Source: Anaerolineae bacterium (GTDB lineage Bacteria > Chloroflexota > Anaerolineae > Anaerolineales > Villigracilaceae). From it: DNA of 14,088 nt. The stretch covers positions 1 to 14,088 of the forward strand of contig DQGV01000233.1 of NCBI GenBank assembly GCA_003524705.1, written 5' to 3'. The translations under genes were made by a program, and so were the position numbers. Under the pieces are notes generated by a model that was given only the letters and a program-made list of their open reading frames with translations, was not told the origin of the DNA and searched no databases. Shown piece after piece: positions 6,685 through 14,088 of the stretch (the first letter of the stretch is position 1; every line of letters begins with the position of its first letter).

Positions 6685-7061
6685 CTTTTCGGTTTAGATT
6701 TTCTGGTCTCAACGAAGCACAACAGGCAATGCTTGAAGCGGCGAAAGCAGTTTCACCTTCAGACGGTTTAGGTTTGATGGTTCAAGATGTGACTATGCAG
6801 GCTTTCAGGTTTCAGACGAGCATCACCCATGTTGATACAGGCGGTCTTCGTGGAAGCCAACGAATGAAAATGCAAAAACCCGCTCGATGGGAAATTTATA
6901 TTGACCCATCAGCAAAAAATAGAAGAAGTGGTCAATTGGTAAGTAGTTATGCAGAAATTGAAAATGCAAGAGGCGGTGACCATGCCTTTGTAGATAGAAC
7001 ATATAGCCGAGCCGATGAATTTATTGAGAAAGCAAGACATGTTTTGCTTAGGAAGTTGTAA
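6681..7061 (+). CDS. HK97 gp10-like tail completion protein
   Basis: This 126-aa protein resembles the HK97 gp10 family at the head-tail joining interface of siphophages. The signature is residues 50-60, HVDTGGLRGSQ, corresponding to the family's 'P.dTG.Lr.S' motif. It is followed by a strand, a YAEIE segment (residues 90-94), a Gly-rich 'GGDHAFV' (residues 98-104) and a C-terminal helix. ATG 6681 overlaps the stopper stop codon. The stop (TAA 7059-7061) shares its last base with the next ATG (TAATG). Confidence 0.75.
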   Translation: MTFRFRFSGLNEAQQAMLEAAKAVSPSDGLGLMVQDVTMQAFRFQTSITHVDTGGLRGSQRMKMQKPARWEIYIDPSAKNRRSGQLVSSYAEIENARGGDHAFVDRTYSRADEFIEKARHVLLRKL

Positions 7062-7534
7062 TGCCTGCTGATACCAAGAACAGAAAAAGTGCTCGTTCAG
7101 CGGTTGCTACTGGATTAGCGGCTGTGTTGGTTGGTAGCGGAAAGCCTTGTAATGAGGTTGTGGGCTATCAAAAAAAGACAATAGATAAAAGTCCACTCGT
7201 AATGGTGTTGAGTAGTGGAGTAGGACGAGCGCGTAAGGCACAAGGAACAAGTAAATATCGGATTCATTTTTATTTAGAAATTCAAGTGGTTCTTCGAGAT
7301 ACAGACGATAGTGGTCTCACCGAGGCACAGCGCGAAGACAAGCTTGATGATATTGAAAAAATTATTGCAGATTGGATTTCAGATAATCAAAGTGGCGAAC
7401 ATTGGGATTTACTGAAATATGCTGGTGACGATGGGAGAGAAGCAACTCCTACACCGAGCCGAATTAGTAAGGCGATTTATGACAAGCCTTGTATTGTGGA
7501 AGTGATTCAACTGGAGGTTTTTGTAAATGATTAA
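7061..7534 (+). CDS. Tail terminator protein candidate
   Basis: This 157-aa protein probably caps the tail tube and joins it to the head (lambda gpU / SPP1 gp17 type). It has an N-terminal helix (SARSAVATGLAAVLVGSG), beta-strands (SPLVMVLSSG, YRIHFYLEIQVVLRD), an acidic helix (EDKLDDIEKIIADWISDNQ) and a final strand (CIVEVIQLEVFV). This helix/strand order is that of tail terminators, and its place one small gene before the tail tube agrees. AGGAAG precedes the ATG. Fold-level inference, not motif-proven. Confidence 0.6.
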   Translation: MPADTKNRKSARSAVATGLAAVLVGSGKPCNEVVGYQKKTIDKSPLVMVLSSGVGRARKAQGTSKYRIHFYLEIQVVLRDTDDSGLTEAQREDKLDDIEKIIADWISDNQSGEHWDLLKYAGDDGREATPTPSRISKAIYDKPCIVEVIQLEVFVND

Positions 7535-7721
7535 TTTTGTAGGCAAGCCCAATCAATTTGTATCAGGTATCCCGAACAGGAATTTATCTGATGATGAGTG
7601 GAAATCTCTATCCGAAGATTTACAAGCTATTGCTTTGTCTTCGGGTCTTTACGTTAAATCCGATGCTGTTCTTCCAGATATTGAAGATGAATATAAAGAA
7701 GATAAGAAAGGAAAGAAATAA
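7527..7721 (+). CDS. Small acidic/basic-tailed protein before the tail tube gene
   Basis: This is a 64-aa protein of unknown function. GGAGG lies ahead of ATG 7527, and the gene overlaps both neighbours (8 bases upstream, TAATG downstream), which supports real translation. The N-terminal half has a turn-rich segment (VGKPNQFVSGIPNRNLSDDEW) and the C-terminus ends in KEDKKGKK. A short protein of this kind often precedes the tail tube gene in siphophages, so a tail role is plausible. Confidence 0.65.
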   Translation: MINFVGKPNQFVSGIPNRNLSDDEWKSLSEDLQAIALSSGLYVKSDAVLPDIEDEYKEDKKGKK

Positions 7722-8683
7722 TGAATCCAGAACTTATTCAAGTACAAGCAGGTAAACAAACAGTACGAGCAACAGCCGTAACTCCAACAGTGAAGCGTAT
7801 GGGCGTTACATCTTTTGATTTAACTCCAATGGTTGAGTCTATCGGACATCCTAGTCAGCGTGGGTCTTTGGCTCCTGCCTACGATGAAGATTTGCAAAAG
7901 GTGGAGTGTGAAGCGAACGAAGAAGGTGAAGTCACTTTTGAGGATGTTGATTATCTGCTTGATAGCATGATGGATATTGCCACACCAAGCGGTTCAGGTC
8001 CTTATACGAAGGCTTATGCTGCGCCACTCAGCGCAGACCCGACACCAAGAATTCAGACTTTGGTAACAGGTCATGGGTCAAATGTTTATAAAGGCACTGG
8101 CATGGTGATGGACGAACTGACATTTTCATTTGCCAAAAACGAACCGATGAAATATTCGTGCCATTATTTTGGGACTGGAATTTCGACTGCTACTTTAGCC
8201 GCTTTGAATGACAGAACCTTGAATTATGTAATGGGTCAACATGTGGCTTTGTACATTGATGCGTTTGGCGGCACGATTGGGTCAACTGCGTTTACTGATG
8301 CGTTTTTCTCTGGTGAGTTGAACTTAAAGGCAAACCGTGAAAATTATTTCAGCTTGGGTCAACTTGGACCAAAGGGATATACAAACCCGAAATGGGAAGC
8401 CACCTTGAAACTTACTTTAGAGTTTGCGGCTGCATCAAAGGCTTACTTTGATGCGATTATCGGTGCATCTGCTGTTTTGAAAAAGTTAATTCGTGTAAAA
8501 GCCACAAAAGGAACAAATGAATTGCAATTTGATTTTGCTGGCTTTACACCTTCTGCGCCAGAAGCCTTTACTGATGAAGATGGCATTGTGACCGTTGAAC
8601 TTGAATTTAGTGGCTTGTATGAAAGCACTTTCGCAAACTACTTCAAAGCACAAACCATTAATGGTGTTGAAACATTGGTATAG
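7721..8683 (+). CDS. Major tail (tube) protein
   Basis: This 320-aa protein is the predicted building block of the tail tube. It lies between the terminator candidate and the chaperone gene, as in almost all siphophages. The sequence is strand-rich: an N-terminal region (RATAVTPTVKRMGVTSFDLTP), an acidic insertion (residues 54-78) and a central 'YKGTGMVMDELTFSF' strand pair. 'SGELNLKANRENYFSLG' is typical of tube domains, and the C-terminal segment (TVELEFSGLY) has the terminal 'L.G.yd' pattern of tube proteins. AAAGGA precedes the start. A sheath gene is absent downstream, consistent with a non-contractile tail. Confidence 0.82.
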   Translation: MNPELIQVQAGKQTVRATAVTPTVKRMGVTSFDLTPMVESIGHPSQRGSLAPAYDEDLQKVECEANEEGEVTFEDVDYLLDSMMDIATPSGSGPYTKAYAAPLSADPTPRIQTLVTGHGSNVYKGTGMVMDELTFSFAKNEPMKYSCHYFGTGISTATLAALNDRTLNYVMGQHVALYIDAFGGTIGSTAFTDAFFSGELNLKANRENYFSLGQLGPKGYTNPKWEATLKLTLEFAAASKAYFDAIIGASAVLKKLIRVKATKGTNELQFDFAGFTPSAPEAFTDEDGIVTVELEFSGLYESTFANYFKAQTINGVETLV

Positions 8684-8690
8684 GTGAAAT

Positions 8691-9014
8691 ATGGATGAAG
8701 AAAAAGATTTACCTAAGCTTATTTTTGTCGTTCCCGGACCTGACGAACCTGGATATTTGGAAAGAATGATTGCTGTCGGTGGCTTCACTGAAATGATTGA
8801 AAGCCAGAAGATTACTCGCCAAGGCTTTGAGGATATGGTTCGTTTTTTGGCTGACTACGTGAAAGAACCGAAAGATATTAATCAAAGAATTAAATTGATT
8901 ATAGGAGCTACGGAAAACGAAATTAAAAGCCTGTTGGATGCTTTAGCAAATTCTGGCAAGGTAAACCCTACCAACGGAGGCAACTCAGACGAGCCCTCCA
9001 AAACAGAAAACTAA
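8691..9014 (+). CDS. Tail assembly chaperone, short (G-type) form
   Basis: This is a 107-aa product made when ribosomes do not frameshift, equivalent in role to lambda gpG, which binds the tape measure during tail assembly. It is mainly helical (residues 22-60) with a conserved-looking 'IKLIIGATENEIKSLLDAL' stretch before the shift region. AGGTGA precedes ATG 8691. The C-terminal 14 residues after the slippery site are polar (TNGGNSDEPSKTEN) and look like a simple tail. A -1 shift in the last part of the gene creates the longer form. Confidence 0.82.
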   Translation: MDEEKDLPKLIFVVPGPDEPGYLERMIAVGGFTEMIESQKITRQGFEDMVRFLADYVKEPKDINQRIKLIIGATENEIKSLLDALANSGKVNPTNGGNSDEPSKTEN

Positions 9015-9169
9015 AAGATGCGAAGCCGCCTTTATGGGTAAATATTTTAGTTGCCGCGAAGGGTGATCCACTCCGAGCAATGGAATTGGAAAAGAACGTA
9101 TCTGCTACATGGTGGCACCGTTGGGTTGTTTACCAAGATGAAATGAGCAAAGTAAAAGTTAAAAAATAA
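8691..9169 (+). CDS. Tail assembly chaperone, -1 frameshift (G-T type) fusion
   Basis: This 159-aa fusion product joins 8691-8969 to 8969-9169 by a -1 shift. The -1 frame has no stop between 8927 and the TAA at 9167-9169, and has no good start of its own. After the shift at Pro93 the extension is 66 residues, starting YQRRQLRRAL, with a 'KPPLWVNILVAAKGD' core and a Trp-rich end (WWHRWVVYQDEMSK). This resembles T-type extensions that recruit tail tube subunits in other siphophages. Its stop lies one base before the tape measure ATG. In lambda a few percent of ribosomes shift; the rate here is unknown. Confidence 0.82.
8963..8999 (+). promoter_or_regulatory. Programmed -1 ribosomal frameshift signal
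   Basis: The in-frame heptamer A-AAC-CCT (8963-8969) fits X-XXY-YYZ exactly (AAC re-pairs as AAA, CCT as CCC). Six bases later GGAGG (8976-8980) can pair with CCTCC (8995-8999), giving a stem-loop at the usual 5-9 base spacing. A second, overlapping G-GTA-AAC would give the same protein. Stop codons confine the shift to 8927-9011, and this is the only perfect heptamer there. The weaker alternative is A-GAA-AAC next to the stop at 9012. Confidence 0.75.
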
Positions 9170-9170
9170 G

Positions 9171-11165
9171 ATGGCTGACAGAAAGATACTGATTGTTGTA
9201 GAAGGACGAGATAATGCGAGTGGACCACTGCGTGGCGTTGGTGGTGCGCTTAGTAATATCGCGCAAATTGCGGCTGGTATTTTATCTGCTCAGTTGTTCG
9301 AGAATATTGCAAGAGGTATTTTTAGTATTAGTCAAGAAGCACTTGAATCTATTGCAAGTTATGAACGGCTTGGGGCGACACTGCAAACATTGACCGCGCG
9401 CGAACTTGTCAATACAGGGCAGGCACTTGATATGGCAAGTGCGCTTGAAATGGCAAAAGACCAAGCAAAAGAATTATTAGATTGGACTCAGGAACTTGCC
9501 ATTAAATCACCTTTTACACAACAAGGCGTGGCGGATGCTTTCAAAACTGCTTTGGCTTATAACTTTACAACGGAACAAGCCAAACGATTGACACAAGCTA
9601 CGATTGACTTCGCCGCTGGTTCAGGTGCGGGTGAAGCGGCAATGAATCAAATCTCTTTGGCTTTGGGTCAAATTCAGGCAAAGGGTAAGTTATCTGGTCA
9701 AGAAATTTTACAACTTGTCAATGCGGGTATTCCTGTTACTTCGATTTTAGCAAAGGCGTTTGGAAAGAGCACTGCTGAAATTATGAAAATGACAGAGCAG
9801 GGGTTAATCCCTGCTGATGCGGCTATCGAAGCGATTATTCAATCTTTAGAAAATGATTTCGGTGGCGCGGCTGAGCGTCAGTCTACAACTTGGGCTGGCT
9901 TGATGGGTACGTTTGAAGATATTAAACAAATTGCATTACGTGAATTCTTCGGTGGCGTGGCTGAGGCGATACAACCGATTGCTGTTGAGTTGGCAGAATG
10001 GCTTCAAGGTCCGGGGATTGAAAAACTCAAAGAATGGGGGGCTGTCGTTGGTGAAGTTGCTGGTTATTTCATCAATTTAGGCAGTGCTCTTTTTGAAACT
10101 GGCGATATTTTCTCATCTGAATTTCTTGAAGCTTTAACTTCCTTTTTGCCACAAGAAATGCAAGATAAAGTTTTTGAATTTGTGAATGGAATCAAGTCTA
10201 CTTTTGAAAGCCTGCAACCTGCTTTTACTAACTTTCAAGCTTTTTGGATTGTGAACGGACCTGCAATTACACAGACTATAGAAGCAACACTTGGAAGATT
10301 GATTACAACTGGAAAAGAACTTTTTGACAAGATTCTCCCGTTTCTTATTGAGAAATTTTATTTATTGTCTGAATGGTTTTTTGTAAATGGACCATTGATT
10401 TCAAATTTTGTTAGTTACTTAGGAATGGCTTTTTCTCATTTTATTCAGGTAGTAGCCGGTATGTGGCAATTTATTGAGCCTATTTTAGGTGGATTAATTG
10501 ACTTGATTCTTGGGTTAGCAAAAACAATTATGCAGATTGCTACGGGTGATTGGGCTGGGGCTTGGGAAACTATCAAGCAAACTGCATTGAATGTAGTGCT
10601 AGCACTTGGGAATGGCATTCTTGGATTCTTGAATTGGATTGCTAACATCATGGGTTCTTCTTTAAGTCAAATCGGTGCTGTTTGGAAAAACAATTGGGAA
10701 ATGTTTAAGAACATTGTTTCTATTGTCTTTAACAACGTTGTTACGGTTGTTCGAGAAAAAATTGCAAGTGTAGTAAGTACATTTAATGGAATTGTCTCTG
10801 CAATTCAAGGGGCTATTGAATGGGTACGTAAATTAGCTTCTTCGTTTGCCAGTCTTGTTATCCCAAGTTGGTTAACTCCGGGTTCTCCTACACCTTTGGA
10901 AATCGGTTTGTTAGGGATTAACAAGGCAATGTCAAAGGTGGCTTCTAATGCCCTACCTGCTTTTTCCGATGGATTTTCAGCAATGATTCCAAATTCTCCT
11001 ATTAGCAATGGCGCGGCACTTGCTACTGGGGCAAGCGGTGGTAGTGTTGGAGCGCCGATTCAACTTGTGTATGCGCCGACATTCAGTATGGCAGATGAAA
11101 ACGAGTTTTACAACAGGATTATTCCCTTTTTAGACAAATATCGACACGAAAAGGGGAATGGTTAA
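9171..11165 (+). CDS. Tape measure protein
   Basis: This 664-aa protein sets tail length and takes part in DNA delivery. Residues about 60-255 match the conserved tape measure N-terminal domain (TIGR02675 type): GATLQTLT, FTQQGVADAFKTALAY, GQIQAKGKLSGQEILQLVNAG, GKSTAEIMKMTEQGLIPA, GTFEDIKQIAL. The following region holds several hydrophobic stretches (about residues 385-520), possible membrane-inserting segments. Near the C-terminus LTPGSPTPLEIGLLGI is a common tape measure motif, and the end (LVYAPTFSM, then RIIPFLDKYRHEKG) is family-like. At about 1.5 angstrom per residue, 664 residues predict a tail near 100 nm. ATG 9171 has no ribosome binding site and follows the chaperone fusion stop by one base, suggesting translational coupling. 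Confidence 0.92.
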   Translation: MADRKILIVVEGRDNASGPLRGVGGALSNIAQIAAGILSAQLFENIARGIFSISQEALESIASYERLGATLQTLTARELVNTGQALDMASALEMAKDQAKELLDWTQELAIKSPFTQQGVADAFKTALAYNFTTEQAKRLTQATIDFAAGSGAGEAAMNQISLALGQIQAKGKLSGQEILQLVNAGIPVTSILAKAFGKSTAEIMKMTEQGLIPADAAIEAIIQSLENDFGGAAERQSTTWAGLMGTFEDIKQIALREFFGGVAEAIQPIAVELAEWLQGPGIEKLKEWGAVVGEVAGYFINLGSALFETGDIFSSEFLEALTSFLPQEMQDKVFEFVNGIKSTFESLQPAFTNFQAFWIVNGPAITQTIEATLGRLITTGKELFDKILPFLIEKFYLLSEWFFVNGPLISNFVSYLGMAFSHFIQVVAGMWQFIEPILGGLIDLILGLAKTIMQIATGDWAGAWETIKQTALNVVLALGNGILGFLNWIANIMGSSLSQIGAVWKNNWEMFKNIVSIVFNNVVTVVREKIASVVSTFNGIVSAIQGAIEWVRKLASSFASLVIPSWLTPGSPTPLEIGLLGINKAMSKVASNALPAFSDGFSAMIPNSPISNGAALATGASGGSVGAPIQLVYAPTFSMADENEFYNRIIPFLDKYRHEKGNG

Positions 11166-11167
11166 GA

Positions 11168-12688
11168 ATGCCTATTTATGGTGATAACAACATTGTTTAT
11201 GGCTCTCCTCTTGTTTATGGACAAGAGAGTGTTGGTCTACGCTTTGTTTTAGAAGTAGATTGGTTAGGGGATGGTGATTTTAGTGGAGTGAGTGAGTATC
11301 CATATTTGCAAAATATGGCTATCGAACGAGGAAGAAAATATTTCATTCAACCTGGTGGAAAAGGGTTTTCACAAGCTGAGGTTGGCACGGCGAAATTAAA
11401 AATGCAAAACCGTGATGGAAGATATAACCCTTATAACATTTCTAGCCCACTTCATCCGTATGTTAGACCAAGACAATTATTTAGGTTACGAGCATTACAT
11501 GGAACAACTATTTATCCTTTGATTTATGGAAGAACTACAAATATTAATCCACTTGGTGGAATGAAAAAAAGTGCAAACATTGATGGGGTAGATGGTTGGA
11601 ATTTTTTACAAGAGCCTATATCTGTTCCTATTCAGGAAAATCAAGATTCTGCTGATTTATTAAACTTGATTCTCGATGAAATTAGCTGGCCGGTCTTATG
11701 GGGTAGGGATATTGGTGCGGGTGCTGAAACTTTGGGGTATTGGTGGGCTGACCGTAAAAGTGCCAAGAATGAGTTGCACTCATTAGCTCATGCTGAACTT
11801 GGTCAAGTTTGGATTTCAAACAACGGGAATTTTAGTTTCCGCTCTCGTCATTATATATCTACTACTGTGGCAACCATTACAGACGAAGATGTTGATAAAG
11901 AAGCTGGATATTCCATCGCACAGCCTTGGGATGTTATTAAGAATAAAGTTTCGGTACAAGCATATCCAAAAGTTTTACAAGCCTTTGGTACGTTGTGGCA
12001 GTTGGAAGAAAAAACACGTATCCCTAATGGTGCTAGGAAAGAAATTTGGGTTGACTATACCTATAATAATGAAAATGTTCCAGCAATTGGTGTTGAGACT
12101 AGCCCTTCCGACTTTACAGCAAATGCTAATGAAGATGGAAGTGGAGCAAATTTAACAAGTGGGTTTGATGTCACGATTTATCCATTTTCAAAACGAGCAA
12201 AAGTTGTTTTAGAAAACAATAGCGGCAGTGACGCATACATCACCCTTTTAAGAGTAAAAGGTGAAGCTATTACAACTCCATATACACAGTCTTTATATAG
12301 TGAAAATTTAATAAGTCAACAAACGTATGGAACTATGGAGTTTGATTTAGATGAGCCTTGGCTACAAGATATTAACACGGCTCAAAATTTTGCAGATTTC
12401 TTATCTGCTTTCTTGTCCAATCCAAGACCTTACTTTGAATGTTGGTTATTGCCTAACAACCCACTTCAATTGGGAATTGACCTTGAACAACGCTATGAGT
12501 TGGAGGTTGATGAATTAAATATAAACGGCGCCTACAAAGTCATTTGGTATGGTCATTATTGGGACTTAGAAAAAGATGGAACACAATTTAGAACTCGTGT
12601 TTTGTTTGAACCTATTGCTGATATTAGCTCATCAACTTACATGCAATTCCCTTATCAATTTGAGGTAAATAGCGATTTCGCTCTTTAG
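11168..12688 (+). CDS. Tail tip / baseplate hub-like protein
   Basis: This is a 506-aa virion protein directly after the tape measure gene, the place of distal tail and hub proteins. The N-terminal 110 residues show a recognisable phage tail pattern: a strand, then 'VDWLGDGDFSG', then a 'AIERGRKY' strand, then 'AKLKMQNRDGRYNPYN' and 'SSPLHPYVRP'. In other phages this unit combines distal-tail and hub roles. A middle region (about 130-320) is Trp-rich and mostly beta. The C-terminal 120 residues (TMEFDLDEPWLQDINTAQ, and YELEVDELNINGAYKVIWYGHYWD) look like a hub barrel. No peptidase or lysozyme motif is visible. Start ATG 11168 lies two bases after the tape measure stop, with a purine-rich AAGGGG upstream. 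Confidence 0.72.
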   Translation: MPIYGDNNIVYGSPLVYGQESVGLRFVLEVDWLGDGDFSGVSEYPYLQNMAIERGRKYFIQPGGKGFSQAEVGTAKLKMQNRDGRYNPYNISSPLHPYVRPRQLFRLRALHGTTIYPLIYGRTTNINPLGGMKKSANIDGVDGWNFLQEPISVPIQENQDSADLLNLILDEISWPVLWGRDIGAGAETLGYWWADRKSAKNELHSLAHAELGQVWISNNGNFSFRSRHYISTTVATITDEDVDKEAGYSIAQPWDVIKNKVSVQAYPKVLQAFGTLWQLEEKTRIPNGARKEIWVDYTYNNENVPAIGVETSPSDFTANANEDGSGANLTSGFDVTIYPFSKRAKVVLENNSGSDAYITLLRVKGEAITTPYTQSLYSENLISQQTYGTMEFDLDEPWLQDINTAQNFADFLSAFLSNPRPYFECWLLPNNPLQLGIDLEQRYELEVDELNINGAYKVIWYGHYWDLEKDGTQFRTRVLFEPIADISSSTYMQFPYQFEVNSDFAL

Positions 12689-12695
12689 GTAAATT

Positions 12696-13235
12696 ATGTC
12701 TACAAAAATTGGTTCTTTACAAGATTTCGCTAAACGTGATGGAATGCAAACAAGCCGTGAATGGGTGAAGCGTTTTAGCGAGAATAAATTTAGAAAAGGC
12801 TTGTTAAAAAAAGCATGGAACGGAAAAGTTAATCAGAATTTTCCATCTGCTATTGCACAAATTGATTATGCCAGATGGATTGCGGCATGTCCGTTTTGTG
12901 GTGAATTTTGCATGGTTGACCCTGACGACAAGTTTTTATTTTGTCTTTATTGTGCCGGTAACAATACGGGCGATGCTGGACCTGTTACTTTTCCAGAAGA
13001 CAATGAACGGGATGAGATTGAAAAAACTCTTTTTGAAAGACCTGTCATTGTAAAAGGGAATCATCCATCATTTGCAGACGAGATGTTGCACTCATTACCA
13101 GCAGTACTTCCTAGAAATTGGAAGCCTGGTCAAAGGGTAGGGGATTTGCGAAAACAACATAATCTTGCTGTTGGAGATGTTGATAGAGTAATAAAAGAAA
13201 AAGAATCAGTAATATCAAAGGTTGAAAATGCCTGA
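12696..13235 (+). CDS. Zinc-ribbon protein of the tail module
   Basis: This is a 179-aa protein of unknown role. The certain feature is a zinc-ribbon: CPFC at residues 65-68 and CLYC at 83-86, with an extra Cys at 72. The N-terminal 50 residues are basic (KRFSENKFRKGLLKKAW). After the ribbon come an acidic linker (residues 100-112) and a C-terminal segment PRNWKPGQRVGDLRKQHNL (about 139-157). That segment is reminiscent of short 'W.PG..v.DL' peptides in other phage tail-tip neighbourhoods, though I cannot verify this here. It starts 7 bases after the hub stop and overlaps the fibre gene by 8 bases. Possible roles are a structural minor tail protein or a regulator. Confidence 0.65.
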   Translation: MSTKIGSLQDFAKRDGMQTSREWVKRFSENKFRKGLLKKAWNGKVNQNFPSAIAQIDYARWIAACPFCGEFCMVDPDDKFLFCLYCAGNNTGDAGPVTFPEDNERDEIEKTLFERPVIVKGNHPSFADEMLHSLPAVLPRNWKPGQRVGDLRKQHNLAVGDVDRVIKEKESVISKVENA

Positions 13236-13899
13236 TTTTTATACTCATCCTATTGTTGTGCCCGGTGATACATGGACGGCATCAAACCAGATGACTTATG
13301 TCAAAGGGAATCTAGATGCTTTGTTTGTCGGTCTTGCTGCTGGTGATATTGATTTCTACTCTTCCGCCGCATCAAAAGCTAGATTAGCAAAGCCAGCTAG
13401 CAGAGGTTTACTAACCAATGGATCTGACGCAGTTTTGGCTTGGCTTACAGTTTCTGGTAATGCAAATAAGTTTTTGCGAGTTAATTCCGCAGGTAATAAT
13501 TTTGAGTTTGCTGGCGGTGGGGCAAAAGCTGATTATCACAGCAACACAACGCCTTATTCATATAGCACTTCTTCTTGGCGTGATGTTCCGAACAGTTCTA
13601 AATCTATTACTGTTGATGTCACATCCACAGTTGTTTGTATAGGTATGGTAGAGCACCATTCCACTGATTCACCAAACTTCTATGGGTTTTCGGAATTCAA
13701 ATTTAATATTGATGGGACAGATATTGATTGGGCTGTTACTGCTAAAAATTATGGAACAACATTGTTGCCTATACCCATAATTGGTTTGAAAACAGGAGTT
13801 GGTGCAGGGAGTAAGACAGTCAAAATTCGCGAGCGCTGTGGCGCGGGTTCTTACGAAAGCAATTACAAACATTATGCAATTTTGGTTTTACCTGAGTAA
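13228..13899 (+). CDS. Tail fibre / receptor-binding-like protein
   Basis: This 223-aa protein is a likely tail-tip fibre or host-binding subunit. I start at ATG 13228 (MPDFYTH), preceded by AAAGG (13217-13221), rather than the TTG at 13222. The N-terminus (TWTASNQMTYVKGNLDALF) resembles a common phage fibre N-terminal motif 'tWt....yi..Nl..L'. It is followed by an Ala/Leu-rich segment ending 'GLLTNGSDAVLAWL', another fibre pattern. After a Gly-rich linker (FAGGGAKAD, about 94-102), residues 103-223 are a compact beta-rich domain (SKSITVDVTSTVVCIGMVE, VKIRERCGAGSY) that could be the receptor-binding head. The host range is not deducible. Confidence 0.65.
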   Translation: MPDFYTHPIVVPGDTWTASNQMTYVKGNLDALFVGLAAGDIDFYSSAASKARLAKPASRGLLTNGSDAVLAWLTVSGNANKFLRVNSAGNNFEFAGGGAKADYHSNTTPYSYSTSSWRDVPNSSKSITVDVTSTVVCIGMVEHHSTDSPNFYGFSEFKFNIDGTDIDWAVTAKNYGTTLLPIPIIGLKTGVGAGSKTVKIRERCGAGSYESNYKHYAILVLPE

Positions 13900-13901
13900 A
13901 T

Positions 13902-14088
13902 ATGCGTAAATTTATCTTTATTATCCTTTTCATAATTATTCTTTTAGGTGGAATCAATATTGAGCATTGGGTGGTGATTGCGCCTGAATTATTCGGTCGT
14001 TCTGATGCTTTTTTGATTGCAGGTAATGGCTTGGTGATTGTGGATTACGGAACGTTTCTGATGCTAACAAAAAATGACCAGTGCATTT
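13902..14088 (+). CDS. Small membrane-anchored protein, 3' partial
   Basis: The frame starts at ATG 13902, two bases after the fibre stop, and is open through the window edge (62 codons seen). The N-terminus is MRK followed by about 14 strongly hydrophobic residues (FIFIILFIIILLGG), a signal anchor or single membrane segment. The rest (WVVIAPELFGRSDAFLIAGN, then LVIVDYGTF) is mixed hydrophobic and looks beta-like rather than a second membrane helix. A holin or a membrane-anchored phage protein are both possible. No clear ribosome binding site precedes the ATG. Confidence 0.5.
   Translation, partial: MRKFIFIILFIIILLGGINIEHWVVIAPELFGRSDAFLIAGNGLVIVDYGTFLMLTKNDQCI

Noticed and set aside
11790..12155. 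121-aa forward frame inside the hub gene
   Set aside because: It lies entirely within the 506-aa hub frame in another phase, is rich in Leu/Lys/Gln without domain signs, and has no separate ribosome binding site.
1..14088. CRISPR arrays, tRNAs, insertion sequences, integrase, attachment sites, defence or toxin-antitoxin genes
   Set aside because: I looked for regularly spaced repeats, tRNA cloverleaf ends, transposase or recombinase motifs and found none. The window is virion structural genes throughout.

Overview
The window is a stretch of the virion structural module of a tailed double-stranded DNA phage (class Caudoviricetes) or an equivalent prophage. All genes lie on the + strand, packed with stop/start overlaps such as ATGA, GTGA and TAATG. 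The gene order (portal, minor head protein, scaffold, decoration protein, major capsid, connectors, tail terminator, tail tube, frameshifted chaperone, tape measure, hub, fibre) and the absence of a sheath gene point to a siphovirus with a long non-contractile tail. The head order resembles Bacillus phage SPP1 (gp6, gp7, gp11, gp12, gp13). The DNA is moderately AT-rich and uses GGAGG-type ribosome binding sites. Nothing here identifies the host beyond 'bacterium': there are no tRNAs, bacterial flanking genes, integrase, terminase or lysis genes.

Head region (1-5847). The window opens inside the portal gene, whose frame is open from base 1. A small unrecognised protein with CxxC and HxHxH clusters follows, then an SPP1 gp7/Mu gpF-type minor head protein. 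Positions 2791-2961 form the only sizeable intergenic gap. It carries an extended -10 promoter, a very strong 16-bp terminator about 50 bp after the predicted start site, a small bulged hairpin and a good ribosome binding site for the scaffold gene. Next come the scaffold, a DUF2190-like decoration protein with an apparent inserted domain, the HK97-fold-type major capsid protein, and a small coiled-coil/Pro-Glu-rich protein. An 11-bp hairpin lacking a T-tract closes this block.

Connector and tail region (5906-13899). Adaptor, stopper, HK97 gp10-like and tail-terminator candidates are followed by a 64-aa protein and the tail tube protein. The tail assembly chaperone then shows a -1 frameshift signal: heptamer A-AAC-CCT followed 6 nt later by a stem-loop. 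The G-T fusion ends one base before the tape measure start codon. The tape measure (664 aa) predicts a tail of about 100 nm. It is followed by a tail hub-like protein, a zinc-ribbon protein and a fibre-like protein. The window ends inside a small membrane-protein gene.

Most of this is a well-understood virion assembly line. The least explained items are the promoter/terminator cassette before the scaffold gene (small RNA or attenuator), the domain insertion in the decoration protein, and the zinc-binding proteins beside the portal and after the hub. I see no defence, CRISPR or mobile-element system.
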